Positions 14,684-22,773 of a DNA stretch of 23,541 nucleotides are shown one piece after another. Source of the stretch: CAZEHS01 sp964511875 (GTDB lineage: Bacteria; Bacillota; Clostridia; Peptostreptococcales; Acidaminobacteraceae). Below the pieces are notes generated by a model, which was given only the letters and a program-made list of their open reading frames with translations, did no database searches and was not told where the DNA came from. Made by a program: the position numbers and the translations under genes. Within the stretch, counting starts at the first letter, position 1. Every line of letters begins with the position of its first letter. Location of the stretch: positions 1 to 23,541 of the forward strand of contig CAZEHS010000043.1 of NCBI GenBank assembly GCA_964511875.1, given 5' to 3'.

Positions 14684-15853
14684 ATGCATACCATTACGCG
14701 CCCGGTCTGGGCAGAAATCAATCTGGACAATCTGGCTCATAACATGCGGGAAGTACGACGGGTCACACGGCCTGAATCGAAGGTGACTGCTGTCATCAAA
14801 GCGGACGGCTACGGCCATGGTGCGGCCGTTATAGGGAAAACACTTTTGGAGAATGGTGCGGACAGATTTGCCGTTGCGACACTTTCAGAGGCGATTCAGC
14901 TGAGAAAAAGCTATCCTGATACGGAAATCCTGATTCTGGGCTTCACTCCTGTTGAACTGGCAGATAGGGTTGTCGATAATAATCTGATCCAAACCCTTTA
15001 CAGCCTGGACACTGCATCAGAATTCGGCAAAATCGCCGAAGGCAGAGGAACACGTGTTAAGATACATATCAAGCTGGATACCGGAATGAGCAGGATCGGC
15101 ATGCAGACCACAGCAGAAACCGTGGATGAAATACTGGAAATCAGTAAATTGCCGGGAGTAGAGCTGGAGGGGATGTACACCCATTTTGCTGCAGCTGATG
15201 AGACAGATAAGACATTCACACATCAGCAGGCCGCAAAGTATCAGTGGGTTGTTGATGAACTGGCAAAGAGAAACGTCAGCTTTGCTGTAAAGCATGTTTC
15301 CAATAGCGCAGGCATCATCGATCTTCCTGAATATAATCATGACATGGTGCGGGCGGGCATCATGCTTTATGGCCTGTATCCTTCGGATGATGTGAATCAG
15401 AAGGCCGTTGATTTAAAGGAAGTCATGACTTTGAAAGCCAGGATATCCCATGTTAAAGAACTTGAGCCGGGCCGGGGCGTCAGCTATGGTCTTAAATACG
15501 TCACTGATGCTAAAGAAAAAATCGCGACGCTTCCAATCGGATATGCAGATGGTTATACACGGATGCTTACCGATAAATCCAACGTCCTTGTTCAGGGCAA
15601 GCGCGTTCCGGTAGTGGGGAGGATATGCATGGATCAATGCATGATCAATGTCACCGGTATGGATGTGAGCGCAGGGGATACAGTGACACTTTTCGGCGGG
15701 GATGAACCGGATAAGATATGGATCAACGAGGTGGCAGCATGGCTCGGCACCATCAATTATGAGATCGTATGCATGATAGACAAACGCGTTCCCCGGGTAT
15801 ACACGAAAAATGGCGTTATATGCCAGGTGAGGGACTATATACTGGAGCTATAA
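14684..15853 (+). CDS. alr: Alanine racemase
   Basis: This PLP enzyme interconverts L- and D-alanine for peptidoglycan synthesis. The 389-residue protein shows the N-terminal barrel with PLP lysine K39 in AVIKADGYGHGA, then HIKLDTGMSRIG, MYTHFAAAD, and VSNSAG followed by MVRAGIMLYG. The C-terminal domain has VSYGLKY with the catalytic tyrosine (Y268), LPIGYADGY, and VGRICMDQCMINVT. All match the family, and the length is typical. AAAGGGGG stands just before the ATG. An AT-rich stretch upstream (TATAAT at 14658-14663) could be a -10 between the MITE-like element and the gene, though its -35 is poor. The following mazEF pair has its own promoter. Confidence 0.97.
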   Translation: MHTITRPVWAEINLDNLAHNMREVRRVTRPESKVTAVIKADGYGHGAAVIGKTLLENGADRFAVATLSEAIQLRKSYPDTEILILGFTPVELADRVVDNNLIQTLYSLDTASEFGKIAEGRGTRVKIHIKLDTGMSRIGMQTTAETVDEILEISKLPGVELEGMYTHFAAADETDKTFTHQQAAKYQWVVDELAKRNVSFAVKHVSNSAGIIDLPEYNHDMVRAGIMLYGLYPSDDVNQKAVDLKEVMTLKARISHVKELEPGRGVSYGLKYVTDAKEKIATLPIGYADGYTRMLTDKSNVLVQGKRVPVVGRICMDQCMINVTGMDVSAGDTVTLFGGDEPDKIWINEVAAWLGTINYEIVCMIDKRVPRVYTKNGVICQVRDYILEL

Positions 15854-15860
15854 GGTTCTT

Positions 15861-15889
15861 TTGACGTTCACTCCGCTTTCAGTTATAAT
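15861..15889 (+). promoter_or_regulatory. Strong sigma-A promoter for the mazE–mazF pair
   Basis: TTGACG (15861-15866), a 17-bp spacer, and TATAAT (15884-15889) make a near-consensus promoter eight bases after the alr stop codon and 34 bases before the antitoxin start. It allows the toxin-antitoxin pair to be transcribed independently of alr. Confidence 0.8.
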
Positions 15890-15923
15890 AAACGTGCTTG
15901 TAACGATTCTTTGGAGGTAGACT

Positions 15924-16136
15924 ATGGGTCACATGAATAGCGATAATGAAGGAATTGTCCATAAGACAATTATTTGCGACATAAAAGAATTGCGTTACAA
16001 GGAACTGCTGGATCAGCTGCGGATCGGTTATGAGGCCATGGGCACGATCAACCTGCAGTTTGCTGAGAGCATCCAGGAACACGATCTGAACCAGCTGGAG
16101 AAGTACGAATCCATTCTGGCACAGGAGCGTGATTGA
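15924..16136 (+). CDS. mazE: MazE/EndoAI-type antitoxin with shortened N-terminus
   Basis: This 70-residue protein precedes and overlaps mazF. Its middle and tail (LRIGYEAMGTINLQFAESI...) resemble the C-terminal toxin-binding segment of Bacillus EndoAI (RRGYMEMAKINL...). EndoAI is about 93 residues and begins with a ribbon-helix-helix DNA-binding domain. Here only about 35 residues stand before that segment, and the usual beta strand plus first helix is not evident. GGAGG lies six bases before the ATG, so the short form seems real. No in-frame missing part is visible upstream, where a promoter occupies the space. It probably neutralises MazF; autoregulation by DNA binding may be weak or lost (inference). 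Confidence 0.75.
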   Translation: MGHMNSDNEGIVHKTIICDIKELRYKELLDQLRIGYEAMGTINLQFAESIQEHDLNQLEKYESILAQERD

Positions 16137-16137
16137 C

Positions 16138-16503
16138 TTGGAGATACGTAGAGGCGATCTTGTTATCGCAGATTTAAGTCCGGTTGTAGGATCCGAACAG
16201 GGGGGGTTGCGCCCGGTTCTGGTAATTCAGAACGATGTCGGCAATCGATTCAGCCCGACTGTGATAGTAGCTGCAATTACTTCCCAGATAGAAAAATCGA
16301 AATTACCGACTCATGTGGAACTGTCAGCAAGGGAATTCGGTCTCGCCAGGAATTCAGTAGTTCTCCTTGAACAGGTAAGAACCATTGATAAGCGGAGAAT
16401 TCAGCAGAAGCTGGGGCGACTTGATGCAAATACAATGGGATTGGTTGATGAGGCCCTGGCAATCAGCCTGGGTCTGATGAATATCCTCACCAGCGGTGAT
16501 TGA
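16138..16503 (+). CDS. mazF: MazF/EndoA-type mRNA interferase toxin
   Basis: MazF toxins cleave mRNA at short sites; the Bacillus homologue EndoA cuts U^ACAU. From the TTG at 16138 the protein has 121 residues beginning MEIRRGDLVIADLSPVVGSE, which aligns residue by residue with EndoA. The catalytic R25 (GGLRPVLVIQN) and T48 (AAITSQI) then carry the EndoA numbers, and LLEQVRTIDKRRI is also conserved. A GTG at 16129 would add three residues but lies one base from the AGGAG at 16123-16127; TTG 16138 is ten bases from it. The start follows the antitoxin stop by one base, so the pair is coupled. The toxin looks intact. Confidence 0.94.
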   Translation: MEIRRGDLVIADLSPVVGSEQGGLRPVLVIQNDVGNRFSPTVIVAAITSQIEKSKLPTHVELSAREFGLARNSVVLLEQVRTIDKRRIQQKLGRLDANTMGLVDEALAISLGLMNILTSGD

Positions 16504-16529
16504 CCTTTTATCCGACCATCATACATAAT
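16500..16529 (+). promoter_or_regulatory. Probable sigma-A promoter of the envelope gene cluster
   Basis: TTGACC (16500-16505, overlapping the mazF stop codon), an 18-bp spacer, and CATAAT (16524-16529) each match five of six consensus bases. The expected transcript has a leader of roughly 75 bases that includes two hairpins before the secreted-protein gene. Confidence 0.6.
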
Positions 16530-16537
16530 GAAAACAG

Positions 16538-16572
16538 AAGGAGACCCCGATGGGTCTCTTGCCATGCGGCAA
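16538..16572 (+). promoter_or_regulatory. Tandem hairpins in the leader of the envelope cluster
   Basis: GAGACCC-CGAT-GGGTCTC (16541-16558) is followed at once by TTGCC-ATGC-GGCAA (16559-16572). There is no T-run, so they are not a standard terminator. They lie between the putative promoter at 16500-16529 and the ribosome binding site at 16601, and could terminate mazF transcripts partially, stabilise the mRNA or regulate the leader. Function is unknown. Confidence 0.45.
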
Positions 16573-16612
16573 AAGGAAAACGGGGAATTTTTGATGCTTT
16601 AGGAGGTATGAT

Positions 16613-17095
16613 ATGAATAAACGTTTAAAGCAATTGCTTCTGATAGGAATCGCTTCAGTTTTATCCCTGAGTGCGGTAGTATATGCAAGCAGTGCAGGAT
16701 CCGATCAGGATCCTCTGGTCACCCTCAGTTACGTGGAGAAGAGAATCCAGGAAGTAATGACGGGCTTGGATACGAAGATTGAAGATTTGAAAAAACTTGT
16801 GGAAGCATCAGGCGGCGCTTCTGAAAAAACCATATTCGAAGTGGTGCAGGCCGAAAAGGGAAGCATCATCTATTTCGGCGCCGGTACTGAATTCGTTGTC
16901 AGAAGCGGAAAAGCGACGGCGATCACAGCAGCGAATGGAGGTCTATCAGACCTGACCGATGGTAAAGACATCGCTATGGGCAAACCGGTATCCTCCAATC
17001 ACCATATGTTGGTTCCAAGGGACGATGGACGGGGTCTGAATATCCTGGATAAATCCTTCGTCCTGATTAAAGGAGCTTATACGATCACACAGTAA
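16613..17095 (+). CDS. Small secreted protein of unknown function
   Basis: This 160-residue protein has a clear signal peptide: positive MNKRLKQ, a hydrophobic core to about residue 24, and probable cleavage after VYA. Next comes DQDPLVTLSYVEKRIQEVM, a sequence type I associate with secreted clostridial proteins near DUF5693/csaB genes (not verified). It continues into a short coiled coil (about 40-65) and a Gly-rich, probably beta-stranded domain (75-160) with GTEFVVRSGKATAI and HMLVPRDDGRG. AGGAGGT is six bases before the ATG. It is the first gene of the envelope cluster and ends 51 bases before the DUF5693 gene. There is no lipobox and no SLH domain. It may act at the cell surface, but no function is known. 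Confidence 0.8.
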   Translation: MNKRLKQLLLIGIASVLSLSAVVYASSAGSDQDPLVTLSYVEKRIQEVMTGLDTKIEDLKKLVEASGGASEKTIFEVVQAEKGSIIYFGAGTEFVVRSGKATAITAANGGLSDLTDGKDIAMGKPVSSNHHMLVPRDDGRGLNILDKSFVLIKGAYTITQ

Positions 17096-17146
17096 TTGTC
17101 ACCCAGTAGGATGGGGATTGAATATCTCATGAGAGGAGATGACGGA

Positions 17147-19306
17147 ATGAATAAAAATCCTTGGCAGTGGGCTGCCATGGCATTGATGGCCCTGGGGATT
17201 CTCTCTGCATTCCTGCTGATCAACAATCGTATTTCGACTGAGAATCAGGCGAAGGTCGCTGAAATCGCTCTGGATTATACCGAAATTCAAAAATTGGCAG
17301 ATCAATCAGAGGAGAATGTGGATTGGTGGCTTGCAGAGTTCCGGAAAATGGGAGCACTTTCGGCCGCAGTTGGGGAGGAATCCCTGTCCAGCCTTCGTGA
17401 AGAAGGCAGAAATCTTGATTATGGACTGCTTTATAATATCAGAAAGAATCTGGACTGGAGGAATTCTTATCCTCAGGAATTGATCCGGAAAGTTGAAAGC
17501 AGGGAGTACAAGGATCATCACCTTTTTGTAAGGATTCAGGATCCATTTGCTCGGCAGCTGGTCAGCAAGGGCTTGAAAGCGCGCTATCCCGATAGCCTTT
17601 ATGATGCATATATCACAGCCGATACGGATTATTACGTGATCAAGAACCGGCCGGAGGATGTCTACTACAATCAGGTCACCAAGCTCATTGATAGGGATTC
17701 CAATCCGGATAAGGAAGTAAGTGAACCTGCCACGAGTCTGGCTGATAGCATGGGTCTCGGTTTTGATCCCGCAAAGATTGAATCCGTCAAGGGAGCGGGC
17801 CTTGAAGTCATTCCCCGGTCAATCAATTACAATGTGTTTCCGGAAAAACTCGTGGGCGCCTATAAAAACGACCTGAAGGAACTGGGAATCACTCCGCGAG
17901 TGGTTCTTTTCATAGGCAAAGAGGTCACAGGGTATCCCAGCCATCAGACGGAACTCACAGCCTACATGAAAGAGAACAATATCGCGATGGGGCTGATTGA
18001 AACGCCGGTTCAGCGTGGAGCAATCGAACAGGCTGACAGCGTAAAGCTTACAAGGGATTTGGACTATCATGCGGTAAGAGCCTTCTCAGTGATGCCGTAT
18101 ATCCAGAAACGGTACAAGTTTTATAATTACGAAGGTGCCGAAGAAATAGAAAATACGATGTATCGCGCCATAACGGAACGAAATATCAGATTGATATACT
18201 TCAAGCCATTCAAATACAATGATTTGAGATATGTAACAAATGTGACTGAATACCAAAAGACTTTTGAAAATCTCAAGAACCGACTTGAGCCGCACCAGAT
18301 TACATTGGGTGAGTTCAGCCAGATGCCGAAGAATTCGCCATCAAAATATCTTCAGGTATTACTGGCTTCAGGGTTGTGGGCGGCACTGCTGCTTCTGCTG
18401 AACCAGATGTGGGCAATACGTCCGGTCTATAAATGGACGCTGCTGGTTCTGGGGTTTGCCGGCTCGGTAGTCCTTTTCCGTTTTGCCCCAGCCTTGGGCG
18501 GTGAGATGACAGCTTTTGGATCCTCTGTGTTTTTCCCTTCTCTGGCAGGATTGTATCTTGTACGTTCAATGAAATCCCTGTATGTATCGGACACGCCTCA
18601 ATCCTTTAGTGCAACTCTGCTGCAGGGTGTCAGTGTCCTGGCGGTCACGACGGCTCTTTCCCTTGCAGGGGGCCTTATTGTGGGCGGTGCTTTGTCCGGT
18701 TCTGAATATCTTCTGGAAATGGAAATTTTCAGAGGTGTCAAGGCCAGCCAGCTGGTGCCCCTGGTGGTGATGACAGGTATTTATCTTTATTCCTTCGGAT
18801 ATAGACGGTCACGGGCTGAGATCAAGACACATCTTCATTTTGCAGGAGATCTTAAGGCCATTCTTTTTGAAGAAATCAAGATATATTATCTGGTTTTGGC
18901 AGGAATAGTCGGAGCTATCGGTTATGTCTATATCGCTCGGACAGGGCATGAGACAAATATAACCCCCAGTGATCTGGAAATGATCTCACGGAATTTTCTG
19001 GAATACGTCCTGCTGGCACGACCCCGCACCAAGGAGTTCCTGCTTGCGTTTCCAATCATTGTGTCAGGATTCGTATTCGCCCGTTTCCATTTGAAGAAAC
19101 TGATCTACCCTGCGGCCCTCGGCGGAATGATCGGACTCACTTCAGTAGCCAATACCTTCAGTCACCTGCGGACGCCTATCTACCTGTCAGTCGTCAGGAC
19201 AGGGTACTCCATCGCATTCGGAGCCGCTTTGGGAGTCATCGCATTCTCTGTACTCTGGATGATCGTCAGTGTTCTTCAGAAAAGGATCAGGAGCATCGTT
19301 GAATGA
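17147..19306 (+). CDS. DUF5693 family polytopic membrane protein
   Basis: This 719-residue protein has an N-terminal membrane helix (about 9-25). A large extracytoplasmic domain follows (about 30-390) with alternating beta/alpha segments such as PRVVLFIGKEV and IRLIYFKPFKYND, which could be a barrel-like fold. About eight membrane helices are then packed between residue 400 and the C-terminus. The layout and the position directly before csaB fit the DUF5693 family of Firmicutes, for which no biochemical role is known to me. The ATG at 17147 was chosen because AGGAG stands eight bases upstream and the protein then starts with a normal signal-anchor; a TTG at 17096 is unlikely. The stop overlaps the csaB start by four bases, arguing for a joint role with the pyruvyltransferase in cell-wall polysaccharide export or modification (inference). 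Confidence 0.82.
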   Translation: MNKNPWQWAAMALMALGILSAFLLINNRISTENQAKVAEIALDYTEIQKLADQSEENVDWWLAEFRKMGALSAAVGEESLSSLREEGRNLDYGLLYNIRKNLDWRNSYPQELIRKVESREYKDHHLFVRIQDPFARQLVSKGLKARYPDSLYDAYITADTDYYVIKNRPEDVYYNQVTKLIDRDSNPDKEVSEPATSLADSMGLGFDPAKIESVKGAGLEVIPRSINYNVFPEKLVGAYKNDLKELGITPRVVLFIGKEVTGYPSHQTELTAYMKENNIAMGLIETPVQRGAIEQADSVKLTRDLDYHAVRAFSVMPYIQKRYKFYNYEGAEEIENTMYRAITERNIRLIYFKPFKYNDLRYVTNVTEYQKTFENLKNRLEPHQITLGEFSQMPKNSPSKYLQVLLASGLWAALLLLLNQMWAIRPVYKWTLLVLGFAGSVVLFRFAPALGGEMTAFGSSVFFPSLAGLYLVRSMKSLYVSDTPQSFSATLLQGVSVLAVTTALSLAGGLIVGGALSGSEYLLEMEIFRGVKASQLVPLVVMTGIYLYSFGYRRSRAEIKTHLHFAGDLKAILFEEIKIYYLVLAGIVGAIGYVYIARTGHETNITPSDLEMISRNFLEYVLLARPRTKEFLLAFPIIVSGFVFARFHLKKLIYPAALGGMIGLTSVANTFSHLRTPIYLSVVRTGYSIAFGAALGVIAFSVLWMIVSVLQKRIRSIVE

Positions 19307-20394
19307 AAAGAATAGTTCTGTCAGGCTACTATGGATTTGACAATCTGGGTGATGAAGCGGTTTTGGAATCAATCCTGAACAATATACGGCAGGCATTCGG
19401 AGAGCTGGATATCACCGTGCTTTCTGCAGATCCGGCAGCCACCAGGAGGCTTTATGGCGTACATGCCATCAGGCGGGTATCTCCTGTGGGTGTCTTGAAA
19501 TCCCTTTGGGAATGCGATGTGCTGATCAGCGGCGGAGGTAGTCTGCTGCAGGATGTGACCGGAAGGCTCAGCATCTTCTATTATCTGGCATTGATAGCAT
19601 TGGGGAAACTCATGGGAAAAAAGGTGATGATCTATAGTCAGGGAATCGGACCGATCCGAAAGCCTTTCAATCGCTTCATCACCAAACTGATCCTTAGCCG
19701 AGTTGATGCGATCACAGTCCGTGAGCCTAATTCCAGAGTGGACCTTGTTGGGATAGGAATCGACCCTGAAAAGATCATCATAACAGCAGATCCCGTAATC
19801 AGCCTGATGCCTCAGGAGGATCCGGCACTTAATGACTGGCTGGCAGCGTTTCCTGCCTTTATTCCAGGTGCGCCGATGATCGGACTTGCTTTCAGGGGCC
19901 AGGACATGGCATTCGGCGCCATGGATAAACTGGCGGCCATGATCAAAAAACTTAAGGAAGAGAAGAATGCAAACATTCTGCTGATCCCTTACCATTCGTT
20001 GCAGGATCCAGCAGTACTGGATACGCTTGAACGGCTTGCAGAGGACATGGTTATCCCTGTCCGACGGGATTTGAGCGTAGACGAGATGCTGTCTCTTACT
20101 GCACAGCTTGACGTTCTCGTGGGTACACGGCTTCATTCCCTGATCATTTCCGCAATATGCGGCACTCCCATGATCGCTGTGAGCTATGATCCCAAGATCG
20201 AATATTTCATGGAGACTATTCATCGGTCCGTCTTTGCGGATGTCCGTTCTTTTGAACCGGACATGCTGCTTCAGGAAATCATCGATGCCCTGAATTCGGG
20301 AAAAGAGCCCATGAAATCCGTATATGAGAATGTTGCTCTGCTGCGGGATAATCTGCATCAGAACGAATCAGTCCTCAAACAACTATTGAATTGA
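19303..20394 (+). CDS. csaB: Polysaccharide pyruvyl transferase CsaB
   Basis: CsaB adds a pyruvyl ketal group to the secondary cell-wall polysaccharide; that group is the ligand for SLH-domain proteins of the S-layer. The 363-residue protein begins MKRIVLSGYYGFDNLGDEAV, the diagnostic start of CsaB, followed by SGGGSLLQDVTGRLS (76-90), YSQGIGPI (111-118), ITVREPNSR and, near residue 277, GTRLHSLI with the family's conserved Arg and His. The length is normal. It overlaps the DUF5693 gene (ATGA) and is followed after ten bases by wecG/tagA. No SLH-domain protein is encoded in the window; such proteins would be expected elsewhere in the genome if the classical role holds. Confidence 0.93.
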   Translation: MKRIVLSGYYGFDNLGDEAVLESILNNIRQAFGELDITVLSADPAATRRLYGVHAIRRVSPVGVLKSLWECDVLISGGGSLLQDVTGRLSIFYYLALIALGKLMGKKVMIYSQGIGPIRKPFNRFITKLILSRVDAITVREPNSRVDLVGIGIDPEKIIITADPVISLMPQEDPALNDWLAAFPAFIPGAPMIGLAFRGQDMAFGAMDKLAAMIKKLKEEKNANILLIPYHSLQDPAVLDTLERLAEDMVIPVRRDLSVDEMLSLTAQLDVLVGTRLHSLIISAICGTPMIAVSYDPKIEYFMETIHRSVFADVRSFEPDMLLQEIIDALNSGKEPMKSVYENVALLRDNLHQNESVLKQLLN

Positions 20395-20404
20395 AGGTGG
20401 GTTT

Positions 20405-21142
20405 ATGTCAGAAAAATCTGTAAAGATCTTTGGTGTACGCATTGACTGTGTGGATATGGATGGGGCTTTCAATAAATTTTTGGCTCTGCTGAACCGTGAG
20501 CGGACCTCAGCAATCTATACGCCCAATACTGAAATGATCATGATGGCTGAAAACGACAGGGAATTCAAGGAAGTAATGAATAGCGCAGATCTGGTGATTC
20601 CTGATGGAATCGGCCTGATCTATGCATCGAAGATTCACAATCTGGGTCTTACGGATCGAGTTCCTGGCATTGAACTGATGGATCGGATATTAAAATACTG
20701 TCATACGACACGGCGCTCCATATACCTTTTCGGTGGAAAACCTGGGACAGCTGATCTTGCCGGTCAGAAAATACTGGAGAAGTACCCCAATATAGTCATT
20801 AAAGGCATTGAAAACGGATACTTTGATCAGAGTGACGAGAACAGGATCATCAACAGCATCAATGAAGCCAAACCTGATGTTCTGTTCGTGGCGTTGGGGG
20901 CTCCCAAGCAGGAGAAATGGATTGCGAAGAACAGGCGTACGCTAAATGCCCATGTAGCCATGGGTGTAGGCGGTTCACTGGATGTTTATGCCGGAAATGT
21001 AAAACGCGCCCCTGTTTTTTTCCAAAAGCTCGGGATTGAATGGATGCATCGTTTGTTGAAAGAGCCGTCACGTATTGGCCGGATGATGGCATTGCCGAAG
21101 TTCATGATCAAGGTGATCACTACCCGAAATATATCAGGATAA
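20405..21142 (+). CDS. WecG/TagA/CpsF family glycosyltransferase (GT26)
   Basis: This GT26 enzyme of 245 residues transfers N-acetylmannosamine or a related sugar to an undecaprenyl-pyrophosphate-linked GlcNAc, an early step of wall teichoic acid or secondary wall polysaccharide synthesis. Motifs include IYTPNTEMI (T39), VIPDGIGLIYASK with the proposed catalytic D67, IYLFGGKPG, DVLFVALGAPKQEKWIAKN, and MGVGGSLDVYAGNVKRAPVF followed by GIEWMHRLLKEPSR. The C-terminal membrane-association tail typical of TagA is present. AAGGTGG stands five bases before the ATG. It sits two bases upstream of the GH26-like gene. The exact sugar cannot be told, so tagA or wecG is not assigned. Confidence 0.93.
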   Translation: MSEKSVKIFGVRIDCVDMDGAFNKFLALLNRERTSAIYTPNTEMIMMAENDREFKEVMNSADLVIPDGIGLIYASKIHNLGLTDRVPGIELMDRILKYCHTTRRSIYLFGGKPGTADLAGQKILEKYPNIVIKGIENGYFDQSDENRIINSINEAKPDVLFVALGAPKQEKWIAKNRRTLNAHVAMGVGGSLDVYAGNVKRAPVFFQKLGIEWMHRLLKEPSRIGRMMALPKFMIKVITTRNISG

Positions 21143-21144
21143 GG

Positions 21145-22773
21145 ATGAAGACAGTGAAAAAAGCACTTTTGCTAGGCGGACTGATGTTCTTATTAAGTTG
21201 GACTTCAGTTTCTGCAGACACCGGAATTACATATTATATGGACGGAATGGTTACTGAGCATGAAAATCTCAATTGGAACCGGGATATACAGGCAGTGGTT
21301 TCCTATGGTGACGGAATCCGGCGTTTTGTGAATCACAGTCAGGGATACAGCCTGGACTTTCCAGCGGATTTTCAGGTGGATACATTCATGGCGGAGGCTC
21401 AAACGGTTCTATCCGATGATAAGACCCGCATTGAAATCTATCAGGATGATTTTGCCGGGACTGTTCATACTGCAAAATCCTATGTGAATTATAATATGGG
21501 TTTCTTCAAGGACCCCCGTCATAAAGCAGAAATGAATTACTGGACAGAAGCCAACGGAATGCCTGTTCATATAACCTCATGGAGCAGAAATAAGCTGTTG
21601 CGGGTTCAGAACGACAAGAATCATTATTATGTGGCAGAATTCCTTAGAAGTTCTCATGAGGTTGTGACTGTGGTGGTTAAATCTCAGGAGCCCATCGGAA
21701 TCCATGACCGCATACTGCAAAGCTTCCGGTTCACCGATAAGATCGGCAGCACGGGAACACATCGGGTCTATACCGCTGATCTGACACATTTCCCCGAACC
21801 GCTCGAGAAATACTATCAAGCCGCGTTCTCGCCTTCAAGTCCTCAGCGCTGGGGGATATTCTCCTATGGTGCAACGGCCAATCTCGATTATCTCAAAAGC
21901 CTGGAAAAGAAGTTGGACTATCAGTTTGATGTGCTTGTCAGATATCAGACATTGGACACGAAAGCCCCGATTGAAGAACTGCAGAGGGCTTGGGATGATC
22001 AACGGGTTGTCGAGCTGACCCTGCAAACCATGAAGGAGCAGTCGGATAATACCGGAGTGGTCTATGATATCCTGGATGGCAAGCACGACGAATTTTTCCG
22101 ACAATATGCCAAAGATCTGAAGAGCTTCGGTAAACCGGTGCTTTTCCGCTTGAATAATGAGATGAATGGGGATTGGTGCATATACAGCGCCTACCATTAC
22201 TCCCGCGACCCTGAACTTTACAAGGAAATGTGGAGACATATCCATGGGATTTTTGAGGCAGAAGGAGCAGACAACCTGCTCTGGGTCTGGAATCCTCATG
22301 ATCTCTCGTTCCCAGATTTCAAATGGAATCATGCTTTTAATTATTTCCCGGGACAGGATTATGTGGATGTAGTCGGTCTGACCGGCTACAATACAGGAAC
22401 CTATCATCCTGGAGAAATCTGGCGCAGCTTTGACGATATTTATCCAAGGCTCTATCAGTCATATACCGACACATTCAATTTCCCCTTGATGATCACTGAG
22501 TTCGGATCAAATAATTTTGGAGGGGACAAAGCTGCTTGGGTACGGGATATGTTTGCCAAGCTCCCTAGCTATGACCGTATCAAGATCATAATCTGGTTCA
22601 ATGGCACTGATATGGATTCATCAGGCAAGCCTGCCCGGATCTATCGGATGGACACCGGTGATGTGGTTCAGGATATATTCAGAGAAAATCTCAAAAAATT
22701 CGGCAGCCCCATGTTGCCGTTGCCGTTAACATTTGGAGCTGGAGAAAAGGAGATCCCATGGAAAAATCAGTAA
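21145..22773 (+). CDS. Secreted GH26-like glycoside hydrolase with an extra N-terminal domain
   Basis: This 542-residue exported protein has a signal peptide (MKTVKKALLLGGLMFLLSWT, cleavage near SVSA-DT). A domain at about 30-200 (GYSLDFPADFQVDTF, TRIEIYQDDF) is not catalytic in appearance. A glycoside hydrolase domain follows at about 230-520. The general acid/base is expected at E339 in RLNNEMNGDW and the nucleophile at E452 in LMITEFGS, as in GH26 mannanases; LLWVWNPHD also fits. The His before the acid/base in typical mannanases (HEMN) is Asn here, so the substrate may not be mannan. The start is ATG 21145 or GTG 21154. The wecG stop lies two bases upstream and the transketolase gene overlaps its end by 16 bases. 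It may trim or remodel the envelope polysaccharide (inference). Confidence 0.85.
   Translation: MKTVKKALLLGGLMFLLSWTSVSADTGITYYMDGMVTEHENLNWNRDIQAVVSYGDGIRRFVNHSQGYSLDFPADFQVDTFMAEAQTVLSDDKTRIEIYQDDFAGTVHTAKSYVNYNMGFFKDPRHKAEMNYWTEANGMPVHITSWSRNKLLRVQNDKNHYYVAEFLRSSHEVVTVVVKSQEPIGIHDRILQSFRFTDKIGSTGTHRVYTADLTHFPEPLEKYYQAAFSPSSPQRWGIFSYGATANLDYLKSLEKKLDYQFDVLVRYQTLDTKAPIEELQRAWDDQRVVELTLQTMKEQSDNTGVVYDILDGKHDEFFRQYAKDLKSFGKPVLFRLNNEMNGDWCIYSAYHYSRDPELYKEMWRHIHGIFEAEGADNLLWVWNPHDLSFPDFKWNHAFNYFPGQDYVDVVGLTGYNTGTYHPGEIWRSFDDIYPRLYQSYTDTFNFPLMITEFGSNNFGGDKAAWVRDMFAKLPSYDRIKIIIWFNGTDMDSSGKPARIYRMDTGDVVQDIFRENLKKFGSPMLPLPLTFGAGEKEIPWKNQ

Noticed and set aside
19369..20358. 329-codon minus-strand open frame antisense to csaB
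   Set aside because: It is an unusually long antisense frame, but csaB is complete and conserved on the plus strand. The antisense translation is rich in His, Cys and Arg without recognisable structure, typical of a shadow frame.
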